Source of the DNA: Whitmania pigra
Lineage: Eukaryota; Annelida; Clitellata; Hirudinida; Haemopidae
Assembly: GCA_021613335.1 (NCBI GenBank)
Contig: JAJTWR010000308.1
Span: 234,501 to 298,500, forward strand
Direction: 5' to 3'
DNA length: 64,000 nt
Positions within the stretch are counted from its first letter, which is position 1; every line of letters begins with the position of its first letter. The notes below the pieces were generated by a model, which searched no databases, was not told the origin of the DNA, and was given only the letters and a program-made list of their open reading frames with translations. This document shows positions 34,805 to 47,000 of the stretch, one piece after another. Position numbers and translations under genes: made by a program.

Positions 34805-37344
34805 TTAAATAAAATAGGGTTCATTCATACTTGAATGAAATGAATAACTACAACTGTCACAATCACAAGCACAATCATCATCAAAACTAACAGTGTTCAT
34901 GGCTGCTTCCACATTTCTTGTCGGTGGACGAAGGTGTGAAACAAGCTCTTGCACTGACGAACAGCACATCCGGGCCAGCGACAGTGTAGCATCCAACTGG
35001 GTTGTGATGTTTGAAAAGTTTTTCAAGTAATCGGATTTATACTTCTCTTTATCAGAGGCAGTTAGCTTGATTAGGATCTCCTTCATGTCAGGAGGAAGAT
35101 CCAGGCAATCCCGATCCTTCACGTTGCTGGGAAACTCAACTGAACAAATGTGCTTGATGACTTCCCTGGTGTTGCAGAGGTAATTGTGGAAAGTTTTTAT
35201 GGTATCAAGAGCATCCTTTGCCTGTCAGGTGAATAGCTTTGATCAGGTGTGAGGTTTGAAAGAGTTTATAAAATTATTTTCATTTTTTGAGTTCATTAAG
35301 AAACTATTATACTATTAAGGGAGTCATTTTTTTCAATAATATATTATTATGTATTAGTTTAATATTTATCAGTGTTATCACCATGGTATCAATCTCAAAG
35401 AATTATACACAACTAATTAACATTACACAACTAAGCAACATTGCATTATGCAAAATGTGCAGAACATTAATTAAATAATCCAAGCTGATATCTTTGTGGT
35501 GAAGTAATGACTGAATAATTTGGCTAATATTAATCTATGTTATATATTTAATATGTGTTTCAGCAATAAAATGATCTCACCACATCCAGTTCTGCAGTCT
35601 TCCATGTTATGGAGTATTTGTTTGTTTCATCATCAAACTCATCTATTACATCACAATTCTTCAAACTGCTACATTCTGTCATACCCTTTGTTGACTGGAA
35701 TTCACAATGAATTATGATGAAGATGAATGAATAATGAATGAGCCAAAAACAGCATATAAGAATTGTTAGACTGATATAATTAACAATTCAACGCTAGTTA
35801 ATAAATTACCACAAATTGATTATTACATTATTAAAATATCAAAAAAATTACTTATATTTAGTTACCAAAATCAAGTAATTAATTGGTTTTAACTAATCAT
35901 CCTATTTATTTACCTATTAATGACCTGAGAAATGACAGCAATATACAATATCAAATGATAATTATGCAAAAATCAACTACAAAATCATAACGACATAGGA
36001 GAGCATAATATTATAGTTGATCAACCTTCACAGCAACAACTTCATTCAACTCGGTGTGAGCATTCAACACCGATTGAGAAACTTCTTTCATTCTCATCAA
36101 CACAGCGGTCTTGTTATCTGTACAAAATTAATAATTCCCATTGACTAAATTCAATTGATTTAGAAAATGGTTATAAACAAGGTAACAACAACATATGATT
36201 ATGACTAAGGTAATGGCATCCATACCTTTTGGAAGAGATAAAATCTTGTTTATATCAGCCAACAAGCCTTCCATTAATTGGTGGCAATCAACCATTCTGG
36301 AATATCAGCATTCTATTTTTAGATGTTAATCTTACAGAACATGCCTAGCAGTCATTAAATTTATATTTCTAACAATAACATCAATCCGTGATTAAATAAT
36401 AAAGACGTCACAATACAAATCTTCTTACTTACATTTGTGGGTTTTTGAATCCCTCAAAAAATTTGTTGTATAACTCTTCTACAATTCCAAATAAGGAACG
36501 GACAGTTTCCAAGACAACAGACTTGAGGGTCACGCCATGGAAGGAACGAGAGATAAGTAAGCAGTAAGAATACACACTCATTGAAGCCTCTGGACAAATT
36601 TCAAACGAGCCCAAATACTCTGCATTTGGAATAGTTGATTAATTAAATCAATATAAGTGCATCTGATAACAACATAAACTATGGATTTAGATCTCAAAAG
36701 TCTTTAGGATTATAATTCTCAGTCATTTCAAGTATCATAAATTGATTAATGACCATCACAACAAATGTTATCACTTAAACCCTCTTTATATCTATTATTA
36801 TGTGATGGAGCTGAGGAAGACCACTAACAGTTCCAGTTTACATTATTTTGCAAACATAAATAATGTATTATTTTAGATTTTGCAAATAAATGTTTGTCAC
36901 CTCAATATTTAAATCTGTCAATGGCCTTTGAAGGAACTGATTCAACTTTTTCGACTCTTCTAAGATGTACCTCATGCGCTCATCTGAGGTGCAGTTTGGA
37001 GTATTGATTAAATTCAATATTTTAAATACTTTTATTTAAACATCACAGGTAACAGGTAAATTGCACTAATAAGCTAGGGTTCGAAATATTGTGAAAATGT
37101 TTAACATTTTAATGCTCACCAATATAATCCAATATATTCTGGAAATTTTCAGTGCTTCCCAAAAGTTCGATAGCTGATAGATGATAACAATAACTTCTAT
37201 GCAAATAATGCCATCAAGAGGATAATCCGAAACACAAGATGTTTTATTTATGAAAGTATTAGCTCTACTTGGGATACTTTTAATCTGACTAAAAAGTTCT
37301 AAAGCATCAGCGAACATAATCTCCCCACGGTTCTTAGCCATCAT
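34805..37344 (-). CDS. CCNDBP1: cyclin-D1-binding protein 1 (GCIP) homologue
   Basis: Seven minus-strand exons with consistent phases: 37344-37269, 37173-37120, 36619-36433, 36296-36226, 36117-36026, 35694-35581, 35221-34805 (1011 nt, 336 aa; human CCNDBP1 is about 360). Diagnostic similarity is in the middle: HGVTLKSVVLETVRSLFGIV corresponds to the conserved GITLRKLV...DIV segment, and LPKDNKTAVLMRMKEVSQSV to the PRDNKAA...LM segment with an AHTELNEV helix after it. YSITWKTAEL precedes the C-terminal helical half. The family is all-alpha and acts as a Grap2/cyclin-D interacting, dominant-negative HLH-like regulator of cell-cycle transcription. Exons 1-2 are small and less certain; the C-terminal end (CACDCDSCSYSF) is Cys-rich and unusual. 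Divergently arranged with MIS12, 1.25 kb between the ATGs. Confidence 0.62.
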
Positions 37345-38594
37345 GCGAATTACAATGGGGCGATATCTAAATCAGCCAGCTGGTTTAGGTAACAACTTAT
37401 ATGCTCTCCAACAAATGTTATTTTAAGTTATTGATAGGATTTTAAATGAAATGTCACATATTTATAAATTTTAAATTAAAACGAGATTTTTAAAAATCAT
37501 CTACAATTATGACGTGAAATTACAACATTTTTTTTAAAGAAGTCGCTATGGCCTTATTCAAATATGCTAATTTGCGTCCCAATTGCAGTTTTGGAGTTTT
37601 TAACTTTTTACTAGTATACACTTTAAAACTATCGTGTTTCTCCGAAAATAAGACAGTGTCTTATAATAATTTTTGTTCCAAAAGGCTCACCAAGGTTTAT
37701 TTTCGGGGGATGTCTTATATTTTCATAATCAACAACCCACCAGCACATTTTATCGCGTTTTACAAATTATTATGCTACAGGAAGCAAGGTGCACGGTTTT
37801 AATAATTTATTAATAAAAATATTATTCTAAAAAGAATGTTAGAAAACCCTTAAATTAAAGTATTTCTAAAAAATATCAGTCGAATTCAGTCATATCAACT
37901 ATCATTATAAATATCCAAACTCTGAATTCCTGCCTGATTTTCTAGCGAGTTCATTTCCCGCAGAGCCAATCTCTCTTGAGTCTGGTTTCAATCTCTCACG
38001 TTTGGCATGAGAACTTTTGTTCATATACCAGTGATTTCACATACCTAATTCTTAACCCAGCTCGCAGCCTCTCGCAGGTTAAGCTTCACAGATTTCTGAT
38101 CCATACCTGCATTTCTTAGAATTTACCTTGTCCACCTGTTAACTGAGGTCATCATACTCTGCTCGCCATTTGCGGATCATTCGGATATCCAACTTATTTT
38201 CATAATAGAAAGTTGTAAGATTCCTTTCTTATATTCAATAGAACAGCTTTTCTTTTTCAGAATTTTCATCTTGTAGAAATAAGTTAATGTCGAAATAACT
38301 ATTAATGGTCATAATAAATCTGTTACACATACGACACAATGAATTAAGAAGATCCATAAACACAAGTCGATGCAACTGTGTTCTAATTAGTTATCTGTTT
38401 ACAGTATTTGCTTACCCGCCTATATTTTACATACACACAGTAATTATAATTTTTATTGTCGGTACTTGATTATATTAATGTTTTACTAAAATACATGCAG
38501 TTAATTAATGCATTCAAATCTTTGCTTCCAAAATTCGTCGAGGCAAAATTTTGAATTTGTTTTCGTTTAGCCTAAGCGATTTCTTCGATAGAAT
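37345..38594. promoter_or_regulatory. divergent intergenic region between CCNDBP1-like and MIS12
   Basis: 1.25 kb separates the two start codons. It is AT-rich with no CpG-rich core or obvious TATA element that I can assign, but both 5' ends must lie in it. No coding exon recognised. Confidence 0.35.
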
Positions 38595-39712
38595 ATGGAA
38601 GATAGATCAAAAGAAAAACCTACTTCAGACAATTTGGAATATAGATCTAAAGAAAAATCTTCTTTAGACAATATGGTAGATAGATCAAAAGATCCAGACA
38701 ATGTGGAGTATTCCACTCAATTTTTTAATTTTACTCCTCGATCCTTTGTTGATTCCAGTTCGTATAAAGGTAGAAATATAAATATTTACAAAAACTTAAA
38801 TTTGTTAAAATTGTTGCAGTTTACAACGTACTTTCTGAGCATGTACAGGATGGCTTGATAAAGTTTTACTCGAGATTGGTAACTATTTGCCAACTTTGGG
38901 CGGGATGTCTTTAACTTCAAACGTCATTTTATCTTAATGCAGAGGAAAAGCCATCCAGATGGTCACCTCTTGAATCTTACCAAGCCTGAAATTGTTGAGA
39001 AGATAAAAAGTGTTTGTGATAAAAATTTTGACAAGTTAGAGGTTGGTTTTTGCTCTCAAGTTGTAGAAACAAAATGAGTGCATATTTATTTTATTGAAAG
39101 TTTTTTAAACAGTAAGAGATAATTTAAATTGAATTTGTGATGTCCCCTTGCTTTACCCTTAGAACTTATCGGTATATGATGTTTCAGCTTTTTTTGAGAT
39201 CGAACATAACCCAAATACCAAAAATCACCCTTTTGCCTGAGGATTACGTTCATCGAACAAATAAAGTCTCAACTGATGAGATCATCAAGATAAAAATGGA
39301 TATTGAGAAGCTTGAAAAGAAATTATTAGAAGTCTGAAAAGTTTGGGTTTCTTGAATCTCTCTACATACATAATATATTTTCCCATTAATTTTTTTCTAG
39401 GCTTATCATGTTGAGAGGTCATTGAAGGAAGAAATGGGAGAAATCGTTGAAACGATAACTGCTCTCACAAAAGTGTCCTTGGAATTGAAACAGACATTAA
39501 ACAAATTTCAAGGTGATGACATTCATTTATTAAAGTTTGGCATATTACAATTTTTATTCCGTTTGTTTTATTACAAAATAGAAGGGAGAGAGTCCAATAT
39601 TTTGAAGGAATTTTCAATCCTAACCAGCAAAGATCGCCAAATTTTAAATGAGATTCCTAGAAACATTTCAAATGAGGAAGACAATGAAGCATGTGAATCC
39701 GAAAATGAATGA
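38595..39712 (+). CDS. MIS12: MIS12 kinetochore complex component
   Basis: Six exons: 38595-38769, 38820-38878, 38943-39041, 39188-39331, 39401-39512, 39582-39712 (720 nt, 239 aa), GT-AG introns, phases agree. After a charged N-terminal extension (about 40 residues with three DRSKEK-like repeats) comes STQFFNFTPRSFVDS, matching the AQFFGFTPQT signature of MIS12, then a helical segment, KNFDKLELFLRSNITQIP and ITLLPEDYVH (ILLPED in MIS12), and a coiled coil (IKMDIEKLEKKLLEAYHVER). MIS12 forms the Mis12/MIND complex bridging CENP-C/CENP-T to Ndc80. Length is slightly above the usual ~205 because of the N-terminal repeats. The donor of exon 4 (GAA|GTCTGA) is weak. Confidence 0.8.
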
Positions 39713-41005
39713 ATAAAATATTTTTTTTATTACATGTTAATGCCTGTTACTACATTATGCTTTCCTATGACTGATATTTGACTGATTTGTCTGCTTATCT
39801 GGGGATAATACATGAAAATTGGTTAACAAGTTTCTCTTGCTGATATTTTCATAAATTTGTTTCTTATAAAATAGATTTATGGAATAGAAAGATATATTAA
39901 GCATCTAACCTTGGCTAGAAATACTAGGACACTCATTCTTTATGAAAGTTAGCTGCATTCATTTGTTCTGTGAAAGAAATGGAAACAAAAACTGATGACT
40001 GATAACGTCTGAGCACTGAAGTCACTTTCATGGTGATTACGTTTGGTTCGTTTAAAAGGTTTGCTGTAATCGATTGTAATTCAGTTCTATAATGGGGTAA
40101 ATTTAGAAAAATGCCAGGAGTGTTTGTAGTCGAACCCTGAGCGGTTTTTTTTCGGCAAAACATCCTCTAGATCTGAAAGTTCTAAGCACATCTTGCCACC
40201 TATTAAATACTGTCAGTGTTTGAAACTAGTTAAGTCTCCAAATAATATGTGGTGGCTACAGATTGCGTAACCATGTTTTGCTATTTAAATTATATTCACG
40301 CAGCAATTTCATTCAGAAGGTTCATAAAAACCGTTCCTCTCCGACCTTTTAATCAACATTAATTGATTATCAAATTTACCTATTATATTTCCAAACTAAA
40401 AGGTCTGATGTTGAGTTTATTCAAGAGAAAATATTAGAAAATCAAAATCATGTTTCATTTAATTTGTTTTAGATTACTGTATCTTTTAAACATAGTAAAC
40501 AATAGACCAAATTTTGTGTAATTATTTACTAATAAAAATAATGATTTAAAATGATTCTCATTTATCATAACTAAAAGTGATCGTTTCGTGTGAAGACATC
40601 ACTGAAATCATCAGAGTCCAAATAGTCAGTTCGCCGGTGTGCGTACATAGTGTTCTGGCAAGTTTGACTTTACTTATTGTTAATAAGCATTGTTTTTCTG
40701 TTTAATTGATAATGAAATCGCGTCCTTTCGAGTTGAATAGGTTTAGCACTTTGGCATCGAAACAAATTAATATTTGTTATGAGGCGCGTAACTTGCAATT
40801 ACCCTGCTTGGTTTGTTCAACTTCACACAAGTTGAAAGACTAATTACGGTTTTGATAAGAATTATTATTTCAGAAGCTTATCACTTTTAAGCTAGTTATT
40901 AAGCTTTTTATATCATCTAAATTGCTTAATTTTTTGAAGCAGTGACATAGATGTGGTAAATTACTAAATAGTCTTATTAATATATCTAGTTGAAATATAT
41001 AAGTG
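39713..41005. other. intergenic, no gene seen
   Basis: AT-rich spacer between MIS12 and EDC4; AATAAA at 39713-39718 directly after the MIS12 stop is its likely polyadenylation signal. No further exon recognised. Confidence 0.5.
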
Positions 41006-44000
41006 ATGGAGGACAATCCTTTTGGAAATGCAATAAATTCAACTGAGAATTGTTGGATGTCAAATGGCCCAAAGACATCTTCAGCTACAAGTCAACACAT
41101 GTTCGTATTACATTTTCATTTGCATAAGATATACATGTTTGTATTATATTTTCATTTGCATAAGATAAACATTATTAAGCTCTTGCAGACTATTGCCTAT
41201 TAGCATTATTTTTTCTACGCAGCGCAACAAATTTTTGGAATCTCAGATCTATTGTGCCTACTTGCTCTAGTATTTTTCTAGACCATCATTGCTTTACTTG
41301 CTTAGAAAGATGGAAATAGGATTAATTATGAATTGATTAAAACTAATTTTGATTCAACTAGCTTCTAATAATTCAAAGCAAAATTAATTCGGTGAAAGAA
41401 AAGGAATTCTTCATCAATATATTTTTTATTAATTTCTTCCAGATTGCTGGATGGCAGTGAGACCAATTTCAGCCATCCTGTGCACGGAAAAGATGTTGTG
41501 GTGATGGCCAGCCAGGCCAGTGGAATGGATCAGGAAGGCGTTGGGAGTAGCATGGTGAGCTTTGTTTGATTTTATTTTAAATTGAATTAATTCAATTTTT
41601 CAAGTGGCATCTGTTATTATGTATTTGTGCACTTATGGCCTTTGAGAACTCTAGACAATGACACGAAATTATGAGTAAGCTTCGGCATTGCTTGATCAAA
41701 TACTAACATTTTAAAGCTCCTTTTGAGGAATGTTTTTTGAAAGTTTCATTTGGAATGTTGTTGTGCGGCAGGTGAAGTTCAAGCCGATAGTGAATTACGA
41801 TTGGGAATGCAAACTCGAATATGGAAACCTAGTCGTCTGCCACACCAACAAGACTTACTTCGCTTATGTCTTGAGGAACTATACCCAAGGTGATCATATA
41901 ATCATATTCATGATTAATTTTTGTGGCTTATTTATGATTAATTGTACAATTGCAGATTATTAGAAAAGATTCCTAATTTTAATTCTGATGCTTTATTTGA
42001 TGATTATGTCTTACCATTTACTTAATTATTGCATACATTGTCAAACAAGTTTTAGATCACATGATGCATTTGTTTCTAACATTAAAGAAATAGTTCCAAA
42101 CTTAGCCTGCTTTGTCACATATTCTTGGGTATAGGTGATAAACTTTTATAATCTTCTTAAATGATTAAGTTATGCTTGTGATGTTTCATAAGTGGAAATA
42201 TTTATGATTACTAATTAAATTACTTATGATCATTTTGTTACTGTTATTTCTTGAATCGATTAAATTATCATGATAAAAATGTGATTATCACAATGCTGAT
42301 TGTGACTAGGTACCACCTCAGGCATTGTCAGGGTGACCAACATGAAGACAACGCAAAGGACTTTGCTGAAAAACTTTGTCGGAAAAGTGGCAGACCTGAG
42401 TTTCGCAGACACCGAGAGGGTGATTTTGGGTGCAGTGGATTCGGTGGGGAGTCTGTTTGTTTACGAGTTGTTTGAAGAAAACGACCAAACCCTGGGGTGA
42501 TTTGTTTATATTTGTTTTTCAACTGGTTTATTTTTAAGTCTTTATCATAGTTTCTGTATATCTTTCTGTTGTCCAGATAATTATTTTTTAAAATGTATTT
42601 TTAAAATCGCTTTGTCTTTTCAGTCAGAAGTTGCTCCTGAGCTGCATAAGGCCCGACAAGAATCTCTCGGGAAGCGTTCACCGCCTGATTTGGTGCTCCT
42701 ACATCGGGGAGGAAGACAAGCCTGCATCGGACGTCAGCGGGGGAGGTGAAATGGAGGCTCCTTTGGATGATTCCCTCATGCTGCTGCTCACGCACAATGA
42801 AATTGTGAGATGTTATTTCTCTCCTGATATTTAGAACTGTTAATCAATTATGTTGAGACCTGGTGATGAATATAAAGCAGATAATAATGAGATTAATTAT
42901 TTAAAATGAATTGTCTAATAATAAACTGTGTAATATTTAATCTAACAGGCAGAGTTGTGGCATGTCGACTTGATCACTCGAACATCATCATCAGTTCAAG
43001 TGTCCACCGACTCCATCGACTGTGGATTTTACATAATCAGAAATCATTCTCAGGTTGGATTCGTGAATTTCTGTGAAAAAACATTTGATTATTTGTCAAA
43101 TAATATTTTAAGTTAAATTTAGTCACCATGTACCATCGATGCTCATCATTTCTCCGTGGTTCTTTCCAGGCAATCACGGACGCTGCTTTCTCTCCGGACG
43201 CAACTGCAGTAGCGACTGCAAGTCTTGATGGGGATGTCAAGTTCTTCCAAGTGGATGTCACGGACTCCAACCCACCCAAGTGAGTTGTGGTGACATTTAA
43301 AGTTATGCTTGCCTCCAAGAGTATCGTTTATAGATGGGCTTTATTTAAGTGGTAATGAGCAGACATAGCATGATTGTGGTTTTTGTCCTATTTTTAACTC
43401 CAGCGTGCATGGCATGTCTGCTTATTATCTTCTAATTGTAAATATAAATTATAAACGCTTCATTCGCTCAAACCAAGTCTCGTTGTGGTGTTGTTTCCAT
43501 TGGATAAGATTATAATGAATTTTAAACTCCTCAGGTGCATTCACTACTGGCAGCCACATGAAGGAAAGCCCATTTCATTTCTCCATTTCCTCGACGATCA
43601 CAAAAACAAGAACCCTCAGTTAGATTCGTTTGCATTATTTGATAGCGATTCAATTAATTTGCATTTTTTAATTATGCCTGAGTAGAAGTGTTAATTATTT
43701 TTATGCTTAATTAAAGTGAAACTAATTAATAATTAATAATTTGAATTGCAGGTGATGGCTAATTATTTGTTAAATATCGTAATAATTATTACACTTTTCA
43801 GAGCTCATCTGTGGAAGTTTGCTGTCACCGGCTGCGACGAAAACCAGACGATAAGAATTTGGGACTGTCAGAACTGGTCCTGCCTACAGACTCTGACCTT
43901 CGTATCACCGGTGGTTGACTTGATGAGCATCGAGGATGCACCCACAGGGGACTTCAGGAGCAGGGGGCATGTCATGAGCTCGAGCATCAAGGCAAAGTTT

Positions 44001-47000
44001 GACCTCAGCTCGTCATACCTCGTGCTGTCCGACATGAAAAGGAGGGTAGGTTATGCCGGGAATGCATGATGCAGGTGTGGAGTTTGTAACGAACACATAT
44101 CATCTCCAGGTGATATACGTCCTCGAGGTGGTTGTGGATGGAAGCGAGGCTCGCGTTTCCTCGATCAGTGAGTTCCTTCTCATGAATCCTTGCCTCAGCT
44201 TTGCCGTTGTTGATGCCTGTGCTCAGGCAGGAAGCAACCAAATCAACAATGTTGACAACGGTTTCCAGACGGAACAAGACTGGCCCATCGGTAGAATTTT
44301 TGCCTGGTCATTGAATTTGTTTATTCCGATTTTTCATTTGCTTAAATCCGTGGCGCCAGATCAATCGGAAGATGATTTCGAATGCGGAAGATCCCAGAGA
44401 GCCTCTGTGTCCATAAAGCTGTACTCTGTCCATAGCAGGTTGCATTCCTTTGCAATGGCATTAGATTCGTTAATTATTATTATTAGTACTTAAATTGTAC
44501 TGCATCACCATAGGGCTTTGCAGGAATTGCACATAAAATTTGTCCCAAAGAACCCTTCCATTGAGGTGCAAGGTGAGGTGGCCAGCATTTCTTCAGCTGG
44601 TTGGTTGATTCGAAACTCTCTTTATTTCAACTTCACTTCAATCACAGTATTTATTTTTACTGAAGGTGATAAATGCCTTACATTGCATTATAATAGTGAT
44701 TTATTCGTTGCGATCAATTTCCAAATTGCTATTTTTATTTAAATCTGACTACTTTGTTACTTTGGTTGAAAGCTCATGTAGTTTCATTCTTCAATCTGCC
44801 CACAGCCAGCAGCATCAGAGATCTTTTCTCTGGGGCAAATGACGACCTGCCATCAATCTCGAAGGGAAGCATTCTGGCTCCATCTTCTAATTTCTCTGCT
44901 TCTTCAATTGTGCCAATCCTAACGGGGCAAGTTACCACTTCTCCGATTGGCAACCAGGCTGGTCTGGCCTTCCCACAAGAAAGACAGACTTCATCACTAT
45001 CATCATCGACATCCACTCTTCCACAAACTCCTTTCTTGTTGGCCCCTGATGCCTTTGTTTCTCCGAGGTATTGAACCACTTCATTTCTAAAATAACTCTT
45101 AAAATCATTCTAACAATGATAACTAGAGTTGTTTTTTTTATGGAGTACATTTTAAACACAGTAATTTCATATAAATTATAATCTCCCAGAGATTCAGGTA
45201 GAGGTGCCCTGTCAAGTTCTGTGGACTTCGGTGGTGATGAAGACGAGGAAGAAGACGACAACGAAGTCGAGGTGAGAGGCGACGTCGAAGGTGCCGACAG
45301 GGACGTGCCAGACGGAGGAAGTCGCGTGAGGACGAGCGGTGGTGGTGGTGACATGGGGAGCCACTTTTTTGACAGAGGTGGTGATGGTGGAGGCGATGGT
45401 GATAGCAGTGGAGCCAGTACAGCCAGCCAGGAGGTGACTGAGATTTTAGAGGGTGTCGAGGAAGCCATGGCAGGATTAGATGTAATTGCAGATCAGGACA
45501 AGAAGTGAGGATTATTATTATTATTATTAAGTTGTTTTTTTTTTTGTTGAATAACTAGAATAACTAAATTCTAATTAGCTGGGTTGCTAAATTGCTTTTT
45601 AAACAACAGTGGCAGCGACATTGGTGATGCTGACGAAGATGACAAGTTTTCGGGGTCGCACCTGAGGACCATCGACCCTCAAACCGCTCAACTGTCACAG
45701 CCCCCTGTTGTTCATCCGCACCATCCGTTCATGCCGCAACAACAACACAACATTGCCCACCACATCCCAAACATGTTCCAGGTGTTATTTTATTTTTTTT
45801 ATTTAACTAATTACTTAACTGATTTAACCTATCTCTAACTTACTTTTATTTCTTTTACTAATTAACTAATAACTTAACTGATTTAACCTATCTCTAACTT
45901 ACTTAACCAAGTTGTAGTTGCCAAATTTTCCATCGTTTCAATCCTAAACCATTATTATTATTCCTATACTTGTTGTTCCAACGACATCATCATCATCAGT
46001 GTTGTCGTATTTTACAGATGCTCTATAAGGACAATCAGCCATCAACTTCAAGTGCCAAGATACCTGGACTTAATCATCAGGTGATGAATTGTTAACTATT
46101 TATTATTTATAAACTAGTTTGTAATTTATTAACATATTGGTTACTTGAATGAGAGCCTGAAATGTTTACGCTGAGAATCTAGGGAATGTTATGAATTATG
46201 TATGTTATTTTTGTTAGGTAACAGTAGCAATTGATAATGTTAATAACTAGTAAAAAATATGCTGTTACAACTATTGACATCTTCCATCGATGGCAGTCCC
46301 TCTTAAACACGGAACAATCGCCACGAAACCTCGCCCATCAGGGTCTACCCACCCACTCGTCCCCCATGAACACCAAATGGCCGCAGGCTGCGGGCATCAT
46401 CAACGTAGATGAACTCATGAGGAAATCTGAGGCATTGGAGATGTGAGTGTTTGATCTTTCTAGTCACACATGGAAGATTAATTAGAAGATTAATCCAACC
46501 ATTAGAACATTGCATGGTTTTCCATGCCATTGTTCAAATGGTCTCTTATAAAATGTTGAATGTGCCAGCACACTTATTTTTTTAATTGTGAATTGTCTTA
46601 ATCGTTTCAGGAGCCACAAGGAAAGGAGGAATCATGATGGTACGATGACCTTGCCGTTCATCGAAGCAGACGAGCTTGAAAGAAGGTACGTACGACTTAT
46701 TGTTGCTTCTAACATTCATAATTGTCATTACCTATTATTTTTTGTTTTCACGGCTAAAAGGTTTGTCTTATTTGCACAGGTTTTTCAATTCCAAAGACAG
46801 TGCAGCTGAGGTAATGCTTTTTCTTTACTTCTCAGAATTGAATACTTAGTTTTTGTAATTATTTTGCTCACAAAAAGATTTGTATATAGAATGTCTTATA
46901 CATCGGAAGCATTTTTGGCATTTCGTATGTGGTTTTATTGAACACTATCATTGGCAAAACAAGTTAATATTTGCTGATGGCATTTTATTTATTATTACAC

